Assembly (NCBI RefSeq): GCF_004310285.1
Contig: NZ_SISF01000028.1
Coordinates: 123,286 to 184,584, forward strand
Source: Agrobacterium cavarae
GTDB taxonomy: Bacteria > Pseudomonadota > Alphaproteobacteria > Rhizobiales > Rhizobiaceae
DNA length: 61,299 nucleotides
Direction of reading: 5' to 3'
Position numbers and translations under genes: made by a program. A model generated the notes under the pieces. It had not been told where the DNA came from. It did no database searches and worked only from the letters and a program-made list of their open reading frames with translations. Positions 28,264 through 40,656 of the stretch are shown one piece after another; the first letter of the stretch is position 1; each line of letters starts with the position of its first letter.

Positions 28264-29310
28264 TCAGCCGTTCAGCGCGGCTTTCGCAGGAAGCGCGTCG
28301 CTCGCACTGCCGTTGACGAATGCCATGTCTTCGGTGGTGAGTTCAATATTGCGAAGCTCGCGATTCACCAGAAAATGCTCGGTCTCTTCTACCGTTACGG
28401 CGAGATCAAGCGTCGTGTCGAAGCGTTCCTTAAAGGCCTGGATGATCTCATCGACGATGACTTCCGGCGCGGATGCACCTGCCGATAGGCCCACGGTGCG
28501 CACGTCGCCGATTTCGCTCCAGTCGATTTCTGCAGCACGCTGCACCAGCACGGAGCGCTGAGCGCCGGCACGCAAGGCCACTTCCACGAGACGCTTCGAA
28601 TTGGACGAGTTCGGGGCGCCGACGACGATGAAGAGGTCACAGCCGGGGGCTGCCTGCTTCACGGCATCCTGGCGGTTGGTGGTCGCATAGCAGATGCTGT
28701 CGGCCGCTGGCGCCTGCATGGCCGGGAACCGTTCCTGCAGCTTGGCGATGACGCCTGCCGTATCATCGACGGAGAGCGTCGTCTGCGTCACGAATCCGAG
28801 GTTTTCAGCATCGAGCGGCTGATAAAGCGCTGCATCTTCCACCGTTTCGATCAGCGATACGGTGCCCTCGGGCAATTGCCCCATGGTGCCGATGACTTCC
28901 GGATGGCCGGCGTGGCCGATGAGGATGACATGGCGACCAAGTCGCTGGTGGCGCATGGCCTGCTTGTGGACTTTGGAGACAAGCGGACATGTGGCATCGA
29001 GATAGAAAAGGTTGCGCGCCTGAGCGTCTTCCGGCACGGATTTCGGCACGCCATGGGCGGAGAACACCACAGGCTGCTGGCGATGTTCGGCAGGGATTTC
29101 GTTGAGTTCCTCGACGAAGATCGCGCCCTTGGCTTCCAGCCCCTCAACCACATAACGGTTATGGACGATCTCGTGGCGCACATAGACCGGAGCGCCATAG
29201 GCTTTCAGCGCCAGGACCACGATCTGGATCGCACGGTCGACACCGGCGCAGAAACCGCGCGGGCCACAGAGCCTGATGGTGAGAGGCGGCTTGGACACGA
29301 CCATGTTCAT
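28264..29310 (-). CDS. ispH: 4-hydroxy-3-methylbut-2-enyl diphosphate reductase
   Basis: This 348-residue 4Fe-4S enzyme carries out the last step of the MEP isoprenoid pathway. Cluster ligands are in [11 protein letters not shown] (about 17-27), [11 protein letters not shown] (about 103) and [12 protein letters not shown] (about 203). The catalytic Glu lies in [22 protein letters not shown] sequence, and the SSNSKRLVE motif is conserved. I chose the ATG at 29310 because AGGAGC is five bases upstream. dxs, the first gene of the pathway, lies at the other end of the window. Confidence 0.96.
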   Translation of the reverse strand: MNMVVSKPPLTIRLCGPRGFCAGVDRAIQIVVLALKAYGAPVYVRHEIVHNRYVVEGLEAKGAIFVEELNEIPAEHRQQPVVFSAHGVPKSVPEDAQARNLFYLDATCPLVSKVHKQAMRHQRLGRHVILIGHAGHPEVIGTMGQLPEGTVSLIETVEDAALYQPLDAENLGFVTQTTLSVDDTAGVIAKLQERFPAMQAPAADSICYATTNRQDAVKQAAPGCDLFIVVGAPNSSNSKRLVEVALRAGAQRSVLVQRAAEIDWSEIGDVRTVGLSAGASAPEVIVDEIIQAFKERFDTTLDLAVTVEETEHFLVNRELRNIELTTEDMAFVNGSASDALPAKAALNG

Positions 29311-29404
29311 TCCTGCTCCTTTCGCCTCCCGCATTTCATAGACACCGCAAGCGTTGCCCGATGATTGTCGCCCGCCAGCAGCAAGCCGTGCAAGCGAGGC
29401 TGCC

Positions 29405-30157
29405 CTACTCCTTCGGGCCTTTCATGCTCCGCACATAGGCAAAACCGGCCACGAAGACAAGGGCGGCTGCGAGACCGTACCATGTAATCGCATATTGCAG
29501 GTGATTATTGGGCAGGTCGATCAGCGTCACGCCGCCCTTGGGCCAACCGCCCGGATTGGGTGCGTCATTGGCATCAATGAAAAAAGGCACGAGCTTTTCA
29601 GCAGCAACGCCGGCACTCTTCGCCATGGCGTGAATATCTTTCCAGTAGAAGATATTCTTGGCAAGGTCGTTGTCGGGCAGCATCATGGATGGCTTGGCCG
29701 CAAGCTGCGCGCGCGCCAGCCCCTCGATCGTGACGCGACCAGCGATCTGCCCCTGCTCACGCTTGGCTGGATCCTTCATGTCGTAAGGTACGAAGCCACG
29801 ATTGATGAAGATCGCCCGACCACCATCCAGCGTCAGCGGCGTATAGACATAATAACCCGTCTGCCCCTGATGCGTGGCGAAGAAGTGCCGCTCCTTGGCG
29901 TGATCGAAAACGCCAGAAAGCCGAACGGTGCGATATTCGATGTTACCACCCGACGAGGCGATCGCCTGGATTTCGCTCAGTTCAACAGGAGCGGAATGGA
30001 CCCGGAGGTCAATTTCACTCAGCAGGGCTTCCTTCCAGTAGAGGCGCTTCACCTGCCATGTACCGAGAGACAGGAGAATAATCAGCAACAGAAGCACCAG
30101 CGGACCGGCAAACCATAAGCGCCGGTGAGATGGCTTGAGACCGGCGGGGTCACCCAT
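29405..30157 (-). CDS. SURF1-family cytochrome oxidase biogenesis protein
   Basis: This 250-residue membrane protein has one helix at each end (about 15-37 and 224-243) and a periplasmic domain between, the classic SURF1 layout. Conserved marks are [31 protein letters not shown] and a C-terminal [23 protein letters not shown]1 (Shy1) helps insert heme a into subunit I of aa3 oxidase. The ATG at 30157 overlaps the end of the DUF983 gene by eight bases. Confidence 0.92.
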   Translation of the reverse strand: MGDPAGLKPSHRRLWFAGPLVLLLLIILLSLGTWQVKRLYWKEALLSEIDLRVHSAPVELSEIQAIASSGGNIEYRTVRLSGVFDHAKERHFFATHQGQTGYYVYTPLTLDGGRAIFINRGFVPYDMKDPAKREQGQIAGRVTIEGLARAQLAAKPSMMLPDNDLAKNIFYWKDIHAMAKSAGVAAEKLVPFFIDANDAPNPGGWPKGGVTLIDLPNNHLQYAITWYGLAAALVFVAGFAYVRSMKGPKE

Positions 30158-30530
30158 GGTCGATTTTACCTTCACTGGCATTGTTGCGATATTGCAGTGC
30201 CACCATGATACCCTTGAACTTGCGCAGCAGAAGCAGTGAAACGATCACCGTCAAGGGAAGCCAGATCAAGGCATGAAGCCAGACGGGCGGCGCGAAAACG
30301 GAATCGAACCAGAGTGCAAGGCCGATGATCAGAAAACCGACGATCAGCATGACGAAGACGGCCGGACCGTCGCCAGCGTCTGCAAAAGCGTAATCCAGCC
30401 CGCAGGCGCTGCAACTTGGTTTCAGCTTGATAAATCCATCGAACAGTCTTCCGCGCCCACAGCGGGGGCAGCAGCCTTGCAGTCCGACCTTGATAGGATC
30501 GACGGGAGGGAACTCTCCAGTATCGTGCAT
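30150..30530 (-). CDS. DUF983 zinc-ribbon membrane protein of the cox cluster
   Basis: This 126-residue protein starts with a zinc ribbon: two CxxC pairs about 20 residues apart (CPRCGRGRLF, SCSACGLDY). Two long membrane helices follow. DUF983 proteins occur beside cytochrome oxidase assembly genes in alphaproteobacteria; the exact role is unknown but a metal or heme delivery function is suspected from context. Its end overlaps the SURF1 start. Confidence 0.87.
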   Translation of the reverse strand: MHDTGEFPPVDPIKVGLQGCCPRCGRGRLFDGFIKLKPSCSACGLDYAFADAGDGPAVFVMLIVGFLIIGLALWFDSVFAPPVWLHALIWLPLTVIVSLLLLRKFKGIMVALQYRNNASEGKIDHG

Positions 30531-30550
30531 CCTAGCTCCTCCATCCCTGG

Positions 30551-30579
30551 ATACAAGAAGCGCGGCAACCTGCCGCGCT
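30551..30579 (-). terminator. hairpin between ctaE and DUF983
   Basis: AGCGCGGCA (30559-30567) and TGCCGCGCT (30571-30579) form a perfect 9-bp stem with a 3-base loop. In minus-strand sense it is followed by TCTTGTAT. It may partly terminate the oxidase operon before DUF983/SURF1. Confidence 0.6.
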
Positions 30580-30661
30580 CATTTCGCCGCTAGATGAAGC
30601 GACACTTGCCCTTCGCCATCACGCGTAGGGCGGCACAATGCACCGCCCCTTACAAGCCTCG

Positions 30662-31546
30662 TCAGTGGCCAGTCTCCGCCAGTGGCGCGCCCCAGCCGCC
30701 CCAGATGTAGATGGCGAAGAAGAGGAAAAGCCAGACAACGTCAACGAAGTGCCAGTACCAGGCCGCTGCTTCGAAGCCGAAGTGATGCTTCGGCGTGAAC
30801 CCGCCGGCGATGGCACGGAACAGGCAGACCAGCAGGAAGATCGTTCCAACGAAGACGTGGAAGCCGTGGAAGCCCGTGGACATGAAGAATGTCGCGCCGT
30901 AGATCGAATTCTTGAAATCGAACGGAGCGTGGACATATTCGTAAAACTGTACGGCAGAGAAAAGCACGCCAAGCGCAACGGTCAGAGCCAGGCCGGTAAT
31001 CATGCCCTTGCGGTCATTGTGCAGCAGAGCATGGTGCGCCCAGGTAACACAAGTTCCCGACAACAGCAGGATGATGGTGTTGTAGAGCGGCAGATGCCAC
31101 GGATCGATCACCTCGATGCCCTTCGGCGGCCACTGACCGCCCGTATAGGCAAGACGCGCTGCCTGGATGGCTTCATGCGGATAGAGGCTTGCATCGAAGT
31201 ACGCCCAGAACCATGCCACGAAGAACATGACTTCCGAGGCGATAAACATGATCATGCCGTAGCGCAGATGCAGCGAGACGACCGGCGTATGGTGTCCCTC
31301 ATCGCCTTCCTTGATCGTATCCGCCCACCACGCATACATGGTGTAAAGAACGATCACGAGGCCGATATAGAACATCCAGGGATTGGCAAGTTCGAAGCCG
31401 AACAGCTTGAAGGAACTGCCATTCAGGTAGCGCATGTAACAGATGCCGCCAAAGGTCAGCACGAAAGCGCCGATCGATGCCAGAAGCGGCCATGGGCTCG
31501 GGCTTATGATATGGTAGTCGTGGTTCTTCTGATGCGTATCGGCCAT
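30662..31546 (-). CDS. ctaE: cytochrome c oxidase subunit III
   Basis: This is a 294-residue membrane protein with seven predicted helices. Landmarks are [12 protein letters not shown] at the start, [32 protein letters not shown] and the C-terminal [19 protein letters not shown] block, all hallmarks of aa3 oxidase subunit III. It is the last structural subunit gene in the operon; ctaG ends 109 bases upstream. Confidence 0.96.
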   Translation of the reverse strand: MADTHQKNHDYHIISPSPWPLLASIGAFVLTFGGICYMRYLNGSSFKLFGFELANPWMFYIGLVIVLYTMYAWWADTIKEGDEGHHTPVVSLHLRYGMIMFIASEVMFFVAWFWAYFDASLYPHEAIQAARLAYTGGQWPPKGIEVIDPWHLPLYNTIILLLSGTCVTWAHHALLHNDRKGMITGLALTVALGVLFSAVQFYEYVHAPFDFKNSIYGATFFMSTGFHGFHVFVGTIFLLVCLFRAIAGGFTPKHHFGFEAAAWYWHFVDVVWLFLFFAIYIWGGWGAPLAETGH

Positions 31547-31655
31547 GTGATCAATCCCCGAAGGCTCTTCCCAATTTCGCGAACCCGTCTCGCTGACCTG
31601 ATATCAGGCGACCGGTTCATTCCCTGGCGCGGTCTTGCAACCACGCCTCCCTCTC

Positions 31656-32264
31656 TCAAAGTCTCGTTTCGTCACGTTCCGTCTTTGCAGGCAAGGACGC
31701 AACCGGTTTTTCCGTTTTCGATGGGTAAAATGTATAGGACAAGGTCAGTGTATGAATGTTCTTCGTTTCCCGAGCCTTGACGATTTCCGGATCGATGAAG
31801 AAAACCACCGGCATTTCCAGCGTCTCACCCGGCTGAAGCGTCGTTTCGGTGAAGCAGAAACACTGCACCTTGTTGAAATAGGCGCCGGCTTCCATCGGCG
31901 TCACGTTGAAGACGGCTGTCCCCGTCGTTGCCACGGGAGAACGGTTGGTTGCCTTGAAGGTCACCTGGATCGTCTCGCCAATCCGAGGCTCGACCATCTT
32001 GTTCACCGATCGGAAGTCCCAGTTCAGACCGTTGGAGGTATTGGAATCGAACGTCACCTTCATCGTCTTGTCGAGGATGACATCGGAATATTGCTCGACG
32101 CGCTGGGTGGTGCCGTTATAGCCGGTAACCTGGCAGAACAGCCGATAGAGAGGCACAGAGGCATAGGCCATGCCGACCATGCCGCAGACGAAGACGAGAC
32201 ACAGCACAAGGATCGAGCCGTTGCTCGTCTTTCTGCTTCCCATCGTCTTTTGAGCTGTTGTCAT
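31656..32264 (-). CDS. ctaG: cytochrome c oxidase assembly protein CtaG (Cox11)
   Basis: This 202-residue copper chaperone inserts CuB into subunit I. It has a short cytoplasmic tail, one membrane helix (about 15-38, with [16 protein letters not shown] after it) and a periplasmic immunoglobulin-like domain. The copper-binding motif is [16 protein letters not shown] with both Cys. GGGAGGGG precedes the ATG at 32264; the open frame further upstream belongs to the coxF region in another frame. Confidence 0.95.
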   Translation of the reverse strand: MTTAQKTMGSRKTSNGSILVLCLVFVCGMVGMAYASVPLYRLFCQVTGYNGTTQRVEQYSDVILDKTMKVTFDSNTSNGLNWDFRSVNKMVEPRIGETIQVTFKATNRSPVATTGTAVFNVTPMEAGAYFNKVQCFCFTETTLQPGETLEMPVVFFIDPEIVKARETKNIHTLTLSYTFYPSKTEKPVASLPAKTERDETRL

Positions 32265-32290
32265 TTCCCCCCTCCCGAGCGTCGTCCGGT

Positions 32291-32425
32291 CTAGTGACCA
32301 CCGATCTTGATGATGGTGATGATGTAGAAGAGCACAACCAGGGCCGCGAGCGTGAGGCCTAACGCGATATTTCTCCCGCGCCTCGACCTCTTCTGCGCTT
32401 CGTTGAGCTTTACGGTCTCGATCAT
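32291..32425 (-). CDS. coxF: small membrane protein CoxF of the cox operon
   Basis: This is a 44-codon gene easily missed by length filters. It has a charged N-terminus ([19 protein letters not shown]) and one membrane helix ([20 protein letters not shown]) ending in KIGGH. Its ATG overlaps the ctaB stop as ATGA and its stop is 26 bases before ctaG. CoxF-type proteins sit at this position in other alphaproteobacterial cox operons; the function is unknown. Confidence 0.85.
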   Translation of the reverse strand: MIETVKLNEAQKRSRRGRNIALGLTLAALVVLFYIITIIKIGGH

Positions 32426-33375
32426 GCCGCACCCCCAAACATCGTGACAAAGGACGGCACGAGATGATCGGCCAGAAGCGCGGAGAAAATCGCAAACAGG
32501 TAGAATACCGAGTAAGCGAACATCTTCTTTGCCGGCATCATCTTCTCATCGCCATCCGGCATGCGCCGAACGGTGATGGAACAGTAGACGAAGATGACGC
32601 TCAGTACGGCAGCAAAAATTCCATAGCCCAATCCGGCGAGACCCGAGAAGTAGGGCGCCACGGCAACGGCCATGGTCAGGACGGAATAGGCAATCATCTG
32701 GTTCTTGGTCGAGCGTTCACCAGCGACATTCGGCATCATCGGGATGCCGACGGAGCCGTAGTCGCGCATCTTGAACAGCGCCAAGGCCCAGAAATGCGCG
32801 GGCGTCCACAGGAAGATGATCAGAAACAGGATGGTACTGTCGAGGGACACGTTACCCGTGACGCAAGCCCAGCCGAGCATGGGCGGGAAAGCGCCAGCAG
32901 CACCACCGATCACGATGTTCTGCGGCGTCGAGCGCTTGAGCCACATCGTATAGACGACGGCATAGAAGAAGATGGTGAAGGCCAGAAGACCGGCAGCAAA
33001 CCAGTTGACCGCGAGACCCAGAATAGCAACCGAGAAGACCGAGAGCGTCAGTCCGAAGGCAAGTGCCTCACCCGGGGCAATCCGACCGGATGGAATGGGG
33101 CGCTTGGCCGTGCGGGACATGACCGCATCGATATCGGCATCGTACCACATATTCAACGCGCCAGACGCGCCTGCGCCGACCGCGATGCAGAGGATCGCAA
33201 TCAAGCCGAGGATCGGATTGATTTGACCAGGGGCGAGAATAAGTCCGGCAAAGGCCGTGAAAACCACGAGCGACATGACCCGAGGTTTCAAGAGCTCGAA
33301 GTAATCGCGCGCGCCGGCTTCCGAAAGCGAGGCGGAGTCGATTGTCAGCGTGTCGCGATTGTCAATAACGGTCAT
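32422..33375 (-). CDS. ctaB: protoheme IX farnesyltransferase (heme O synthase)
   Basis: This 317-residue UbiA-type prenyltransferase has about nine membrane helices. The first Asp-rich motif is [15 protein letters not shown] (about 95), and the second loop is [15 protein letters not shown]. It converts protoheme to heme O, the precursor of the heme A used by the oxidase encoded around it. The ATG at 33375 has AGGAAAT just upstream. Confidence 0.96.
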   Translation of the reverse strand: MTVIDNRDTLTIDSASLSEAGARDYFELLKPRVMSLVVFTAFAGLILAPGQINPILGLIAILCIAVGAGASGALNMWYDADIDAVMSRTAKRPIPSGRIAPGEALAFGLTLSVFSVAILGLAVNWFAAGLLAFTIFFYAVVYTMWLKRSTPQNIVIGGAAGAFPPMLGWACVTGNVSLDSTILFLIIFLWTPAHFWALALFKMRDYGSVGIPMMPNVAGERSTKNQMIAYSVLTMAVAVAPYFSGLAGLGYGIFAAVLSVIFVYCSITVRRMPDGDEKMMPAKKMFAYSVFYLFAIFSALLADHLVPSFVTMFGGAA

Positions 33376-33491
33376 TATTTCCTGCTTTCCCGAAAGGCGC
33401 CCCATTGCAATGCGGCGCCATTTCTCATTTCGCCCGGCGTAAAACTGACATCTATCATGTTACGCCGGACAAAACGCTCGGACAAAATGCC

Positions 33492-36106
<2,615 letters not shown>

Positions 36107-36348
36107 GGTACCTCTCCCTCACGCACCCGGTCATGATCAATCCCAGGCACAGAATCCATGCTTATAGTATTAGACTCAAATCATAGTTTGCCCGCCGCCG
36201 CAATATCGCCCAGCTTTTGCAGAGTGGCATTTTTCTTCCCCCTAATTTTTCCCACTCACGCATATCGATAAACCGAAAACGGCACTCATCATTCCTGAGG
36301 CCCTGTTGGATTTAAGCCTCCGCAGGTCCTATTTTGGCCGTACTCACT

Positions 36349-36380
36349 TGGAAATGAGAGACCCGGCTCTTTCATTTCCA
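36349..36380 (+). promoter_or_regulatory. leader hairpin upstream of the ialB-like gene
   Basis: TGGAAATGA (36349-36357) pairs with TCATTTCCA (36372-36380), and GAG/CTC extend the stem inwards. It ends 48 bases before the ATG at 36429. The rest of the divergent 36107-36428 gap shows several GANTC sites (for example GACTC near 36172), but no clear promoter that I would call. Confidence 0.4.
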
Positions 36381-36428
36381 GCACCGGACGTCAAAATAGC
36401 CGCACTGATTCGAATTCCAGAGGTATCC

Positions 36429-36947
36429 ATGCGTCTGCCCCCGATTGCGCGCGCCGCTCTTGTCGCCGCCGGTTTCTCTCTTCTCGCGTCCGGCGCGAGC
36501 GTCGCCCAGCAGCCGCCTGGTACGCCGAAGTCCACGCACGGCTCATGGTCGGTGATCTGCGACAAGCCCGCGGGCGCGTCCGAAGAGCAATGCGCATTGA
36601 TGCAGAACGTCATTGCCGACGACCGCCCGGAAGTCGGCCTTTCCGTCGTCGTGCTGAAGACTGCCGACCGCAAATCCCGCATCCTTCGCATCCTCGCACC
36701 GCTTGGCGTGCTGCTGAAGGATGGAATGGAACTCTACATCGACAATAACAATATCGGCCGTGCCTATTTCACCCGCTGCTTTTCCGAGGGCTGCTATGTG
36801 GAAGTCGACATCGACGACGAGCTGATGAAGGTTCTGCGTGCGGGAAAGCACGCGGTTTTCGCATTGCGTGAATCGGTCGACCAGGATCGCGTCGGCATTC
36901 CGATCGAACTCAGCGGCTTTGCTGAAGGCTATGACGCGCTTCCTTGA
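36429..36947 (+). CDS. invasion-associated locus B (IalB) family protein
   Basis: This is a 172-residue exported protein. The signal peptide (MRLPPIARAALVAAGFSLLA, cut after ASVAQ) precedes an IalB-like beta domain with HGSWSVICDKP, four Cys (ICDKP, EEQCALMQ, TRCFSEGCYVE) and a final GIPIELSGFAEGYDAL. Bartonella IalB helps red-cell invasion; in plant-associated Rhizobiales the homologues are small periplasmic proteins of unclear role. AGAGG precedes the ATG by six bases; the upstream part of the frame is non-coding leader. Confidence 0.88.
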   Translation: MRLPPIARAALVAAGFSLLASGASVAQQPPGTPKSTHGSWSVICDKPAGASEEQCALMQNVIADDRPEVGLSVVVLKTADRKSRILRILAPLGVLLKDGMELYIDNNNIGRAYFTRCFSEGCYVEVDIDDELMKVLRAGKHAVFALRESVDQDRVGIPIELSGFAEGYDALP

Positions 36948-37086
36948 CGTATGCTGTGGCTGGCGGACAGAAGCGCTCGCCCGATCGACAATTCCCAAAC
37001 AGACCCGTGAGGCGGCTTGCGCCGCCACATTCCAGCACCTAAATCTCACATGAATAGATGATGGATGCTGACGCCTGGAGTACGCG

Positions 37087-38502
37087 ATGACCCAAGACCT
37101 TCTGACGCTTTTCGATTGCGATGAGGGGACCTTGCGGAGCCGCGTCGCGGACGCGCTTGCAGGCGCCGATGACGGCGAACTCTTCGTCGAACATGCTCAG
37201 GCGGAGTCGCTCACCTTCGACAATGGCCGCCTGAAAGGCGGCAGTTTCAATACCGATCAGGGTTTTGGCCTTCGCGCCGTTGTCGGCGAGACGGTCGGTT
37301 ACGCCCATGCGGGCGAACTTTCGACCGCCGCGCTGCAACGCGCAGCCGATGCGGTCGGTGCGGTCACCAAGGGCTACTCCGGCTCCTATGCGGCAGCACC
37401 CCAGCGCACCAACAAGAAGCTCTATGGCGACGAAAACCCCATCGGCTCGCCCTCCTTCGAGGAAAAGGTCAAGCTTCTGACCGAGATCGACACCTATCTG
37501 CGCGACAAAGATCCAAAGGTTCGTCAGGTCACGGCATCGATTGCAGCAAGCTGGCAGATCGTCGATATCCTGCGCGCCGATGGGCACCGCGTCAGTGACG
37601 TTCGCCCCATGACGCGCATCAATATCTCCGTGGTCACCGGTGAAGGCGATCGCCAGGAGACCGGTTCCTACGGTATTGGCGGACGCGTCGGCTTCGGTGA
37701 TTTCATTACAACCGAGAACTGGCAGCGGGGCGCCGACGAAGCGCTGCGTCAGGCGCTGGTCAATCTGACGGCAATCGACGCGCCTGCCGGCACGATGGAT
37801 GTCGTGCTCGGCTCCGGCTGGCCCGGCGTCATGCTGCACGAAGCGGTCGGGCATGGTCTCGAGGGTGATTTCAACCGCAAGAAGACATCGGCCTTCGCAG
37901 GCCTGCTTGGTGAAATGGTCGCAGCACCCGGCGTCACGGTGGTCGATGATGGAACCATCGACAACCGTCGCGGCTCTCTGACGGTGGACGACGAGGGCAC
38001 GCCGTCCGGCTATAATGTGCTGATCGAAAACGGCAAGCTTGTCGGCTATATGCAGGATCGTCAAAACGCCCGGCTGATGGGAATGACAGCGACGGGCAAT
38101 GGACGTCGCCAGGGCTATTCCCACGTTCCCATGCCGCGCATGACCAACACCTACATGCTGGGTGGCGACAAGACTCCGGACGAGATCATCGCGTCGGTCA
38201 AGAAGGGCATCTACGCCGTCTCCTTCGGCGGTGGTCAGGTGGACATCACTTCGGGCAAATTCGTCTTTGGCTGCACGGAGGCGTATCTCATCGAGAACGG
38301 CAAGATCGGCGCACCTGTCAAGGGCGCCATGCTGATCGGCAACGGACCGGATGCGATGAAGCGTGTGACCATGATCGGCAACGACATGAAGCTAGACACC
38401 GGCATCGGCAATTGCGGCAAGGCTGGCCAGTGGGTGCCGGTTGGCGTCGGCCAGCCGCATCTACGCATGGACCAGATCACGGTCGGCGGTACCAAGGCCT
38501 GA
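37087..38502 (+). CDS. tldD: TldD metalloprotease
   Basis: This is a 471-residue TldD/PmbA-family protein. The metal motif is HEAVGHGLEGDFNRKK (about 254-269), with Cys-containing C-terminal LTSGKFVFGCTEAYLIENGK. TldD forms a heterodimeric protease with TldE/PmbA, trimming peptides such as microcins and degrading unfolded substrates. A partner pmbA is not in the window. It is followed 9 bases later by the GrpB gene. Confidence 0.95.
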   Translation: MTQDLLTLFDCDEGTLRSRVADALAGADDGELFVEHAQAESLTFDNGRLKGGSFNTDQGFGLRAVVGETVGYAHAGELSTAALQRAADAVGAVTKGYSGSYAAAPQRTNKKLYGDENPIGSPSFEEKVKLLTEIDTYLRDKDPKVRQVTASIAASWQIVDILRADGHRVSDVRPMTRINISVVTGEGDRQETGSYGIGGRVGFGDFITTENWQRGADEALRQALVNLTAIDAPAGTMDVVLGSGWPGVMLHEAVGHGLEGDFNRKKTSAFAGLLGEMVAAPGVTVVDDGTIDNRRGSLTVDDEGTPSGYNVLIENGKLVGYMQDRQNARLMGMTATGNGRRQGYSHVPMPRMTNTYMLGGDKTPDEIIASVKKGIYAVSFGGGQVDITSGKFVFGCTEAYLIENGKIGAPVKGAMLIGNGPDAMKRVTMIGNDMKLDTGIGNCGKAGQWVPVGVGQPHLRMDQITVGGTKA

Positions 38503-38511
38503 GGTTCGCAG

Positions 38512-39030
38512 ATGGGGACGTTCGTCAAGATCGTTCCCTATAATGCTGACTGGCCGCGCCTCTATTTCGAGACACGCGACCGTCTTGAGGCCTTATTGGG
38601 CGACATTGCTGAAGGGATCGAGCATGTCGGCAGCACGGCCGTTCCCGGCCTCGCCGCCAAGCCCTATATTGATATGGACGTTGTCCTGAAACATTCCACG
38701 CAGATGGAAGACGGCAGGGCGCGCATGCAAGCCGCTGGCCTCGAGCCGCGCGGGTCTCGCCATGGTGACGGAGTGTTTGCCTTTATGCTTCGGGATCCGT
38801 TGCCGGGTCTGCGCGTTTATCTTTGCCCGCCCAATAGCCTCACCCATCAGAACAGATTGCGTTTCCGTGATATCCTTCGCCAGAACCCCTCCATTGCCAA
38901 TCACTATGCGACGCTTAAGATGGCTCTCGCCGAGAAATATAAGAACGACTGCGATGCCTATACCCGCGCCAAGTCCGACTTCATTCGCGAGACGCTGAAT
39001 ACCGACACGTCCCCCGCATCCGCGCCCTAA
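38512..39030 (+). CDS. GrpB family protein (UPF0157), nucleotidyltransferase fold
   Basis: This is a 172-residue protein with the UPF0157 core: IVPYNADWPRLYFETRDRLE, EHVGSTAVPGLAAKPYIDMDV (the nucleotidyltransferase-like GST and D-x-D positions), and FRDILRQNPSIANHYATLK. Function is not established; some members have been linked to coenzyme A synthesis or toxin-antitoxin-like nucleotidyl transfer. It lies in a short plus-strand group with tldD, a VOC protein and a HAD phosphatase. Confidence 0.9.
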   Translation: MGTFVKIVPYNADWPRLYFETRDRLEALLGDIAEGIEHVGSTAVPGLAAKPYIDMDVVLKHSTQMEDGRARMQAAGLEPRGSRHGDGVFAFMLRDPLPGLRVYLCPPNSLTHQNRLRFRDILRQNPSIANHYATLKMALAEKYKNDCDAYTRAKSDFIRETLNTDTSPASAP

Positions 39031-39056
39031 GCGCCCTCTCCCCCGATCAGGAAAAG

Positions 39057-39494
39057 ATGACCTTCGTTTCCAATGCACTCGTTCCCGAACTGGCCGTCAC
39101 GGACTGGCACAAGAGCCGGACATTTTATTGTGACCTGATCGGCTTTCATGTCGTCTATGAGCGACCGGAAGAAGGTTTCACCTATCTTGCGCTTGGCGAC
39201 GCCCAGTTGATGATCGACCAGATCGGCGCCGGACGCATCTTCGAGCAAGAGAATGCGCCAATCCACTTTCCCTTCGGACGGGGCATGAACCTGCAACTCG
39301 CCGTTCCATCCCTTCAACCCATCCTCGACAGGCTGGAGCTTGCGCGCGTGCCTCTCTTTCTCCCGCTCGAAGAGAAATGGTACCGCAAAGGGGAGACTGA
39401 GGTCGGTAACCGGCAGTTCGTCGTCCCCGATCCGGATGGCTATCTCATTCGCCCATTCGAGAGCCTCGGCGAACGCGTCTTTCGGTTCGGGTAA
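39057..39494 (+). CDS. glyoxalase/bleomycin-resistance (VOC) superfamily protein
   Basis: This 145-residue protein shows the paired beta-alpha-beta-beta-beta modules of VOC proteins: LVPELAVTDWHKSRTFYCD and a C-terminal FVVPDPDGYLIRPFE. The ERPEEGFTYLALGDAQLM strand region and the length resemble bleomycin-resistance-type binding proteins more than glyoxalase I. Ligand unknown. It ends three bases before the HAD phosphatase start. Confidence 0.85.
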   Translation: MTFVSNALVPELAVTDWHKSRTFYCDLIGFHVVYERPEEGFTYLALGDAQLMIDQIGAGRIFEQENAPIHFPFGRGMNLQLAVPSLQPILDRLELARVPLFLPLEEKWYRKGETEVGNRQFVVPDPDGYLIRPFESLGERVFRFG

Positions 39495-39497
39495 GGG

Positions 39498-40178
39498 ATG
39501 GACATGACACTACCTCGCATGCTCAAAGCAATCGTCTTCGATATGGACGGCGTTCTGATCGACACCGAGACGCTTTATCGCGATTCCTTCCTGGCCGCCT
39601 CACAGGATGGCGGGCACGATTTGCCGGTCGAACTATACCAGCGTGTCTGCGGAAGTCCTTGGGATGTCATCAGCGGCACGATCATTGCCGAACATGGCGC
39701 TGATTTTCCAATGGATGCGTTTCGCGACGCGTGGCTGCGTCATCTGGCCGTCAGCATGGCCGGCGGTGTCGAACTCAAGGCGGGTGTCGTGACGATGCTC
39801 GACCTGCTGGACGATCTTAAGCTTCCGCGCGCCATCGCCACCTCATCCCGGCACGAATCCGTCAATCGACATCTTGGACCCCATAATCTTCTCGCTCGCT
39901 TCGATCACATCGTGGCGCGCGAGGATTATACCGAGCCGAAGCCCTCCCCCATGCCCTATCTAACCGCAGCCCAACGTCTTGGCGTCGATCCTGCGGAATG
40001 CTTGGCGCTGGAAGATTCCTATCACGGCGTTCAATCCGCCTCCTCCGCCGGGATGATGACGGTGATGGTGCCGGATGTCGCGCCTGCGACCGAGCGTATG
40101 CGGGAGACGTGCATTGCGATCTGCTCCGGTCTATCGGAGGTCGCTGCCCTGCTTCGTGATGAAAGGACGCTCGGCTAG
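39498..40178 (+). CDS. HAD-family phosphatase, beta-phosphoglucomutase-like
   Basis: This 226-residue HAD-IA enzyme has motif I IVFDMDGVLIDTE, motif II ATSSRHE, the motif III Lys in YTEPKPSPMPY and motif IV LALEDSYHGVQSASSAGM. It is paralogous in layout to the HAD gene near 12 kb. The substrate is probably a sugar phosphate but not defined. Its last codons overlap the 3' end of the convergent MazG-like gene by four bases. Confidence 0.87.
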   Translation: MDMTLPRMLKAIVFDMDGVLIDTETLYRDSFLAASQDGGHDLPVELYQRVCGSPWDVISGTIIAEHGADFPMDAFRDAWLRHLAVSMAGGVELKAGVVTMLDLLDDLKLPRAIATSSRHESVNRHLGPHNLLARFDHIVAREDYTEPKPSPMPYLTAAQRLGVDPAECLALEDSYHGVQSASSAGMMTVMVPDVAPATERMRETCIAICSGLSEVAALLRDERTLG

Positions 40179-40486
40179 TCGATAGCAGCTGGATCGAAGC
40201 GCCATTTGCGTTCGATCGAACCGATGAGATCCAGCTGGTTGTGATGGGCAAGCAGAAGGACATGGCCGAGCAGGTCTGCGACCTCGTCGGAAAGGTCTTG
40301 CTTCATTTCCTCTGGCGTTTTGCCCCTCGCCCGACCGCGCGCCGTCAAGCGGTTCCACGCTTGCGTCACCTCGCCGACCTCTTCCTGCAGCTTCAGCATG
40401 AACCAGTCAGGATCACGCTCGATACTGTTTGACGCAGCATAGGACGCGGAAGCCTTTTCGAATTTTTGCATCAGGTCAGCCAGCAT
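40175..40486 (-). CDS. MazG-like nucleotide pyrophosphohydrolase
   Basis: This is a short, all-helical protein of 103 residues. The two metal-binding motifs of the MazG/all-alpha NTP-PPase fold are present: EEVGE in MLKLQEEVGEVTQAW and DEVAD in LSDEVADLLGHVL. Single-domain members hydrolyse dNTPs or house-cleaning substrates. The ATG at 40486 has GAGGG six bases upstream; the longer frame adds 16 unlikely residues. Confidence 0.82.
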   Translation of the reverse strand: MLADLMQKFEKASASYAASNSIERDPDWFMLKLQEEVGEVTQAWNRLTARGRARGKTPEEMKQDLSDEVADLLGHVLLLAHHNQLDLIGSIERKWRFDPAAID

Positions 40487-40559
40487 CCCGTTCCCTCTTC
40501 GTTCACGAGACACTGACCACGATTCGCCCGCCACTGTCGACGGCCATTCCGCTTACAGC

Positions 40560-40656
40560 ATCGGCCCGAAATCGGACTCGATTTCGGAAAGCAAGATGCA
40601 TCGGTTCAAAACGGTAAAGCGTCCTTTGTGCGTCCAACAGGACGCACGGCGCTTTA
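40560..40656. repeat. rhizobial-type intergenic mosaic repeat, copy 1
   Basis: About 97 bases run from ATCGGCCCGAAATCGG to CGCTTTA. It contains the outer palindrome TAAAGCG (40615-40621) / CGCTTTA (40650-40656) and an inner perfect stem GTGCGTCC / GGACGCAC (40628-40647). It matches copy 2 (55929-56028, inverted) along its whole length. It lies in the 167-base gap between MazG-like and pdxH and reaches the pdxH stop. Confidence 0.8.

Noticed and set aside
32265..32495. Upstream extension of the ctaG reading frame
   Set aside because: The extra 77 residues are low-complexity out-of-frame translation of coxF and the end of ctaB; the ATG at 32264 has a strong ribosome site.
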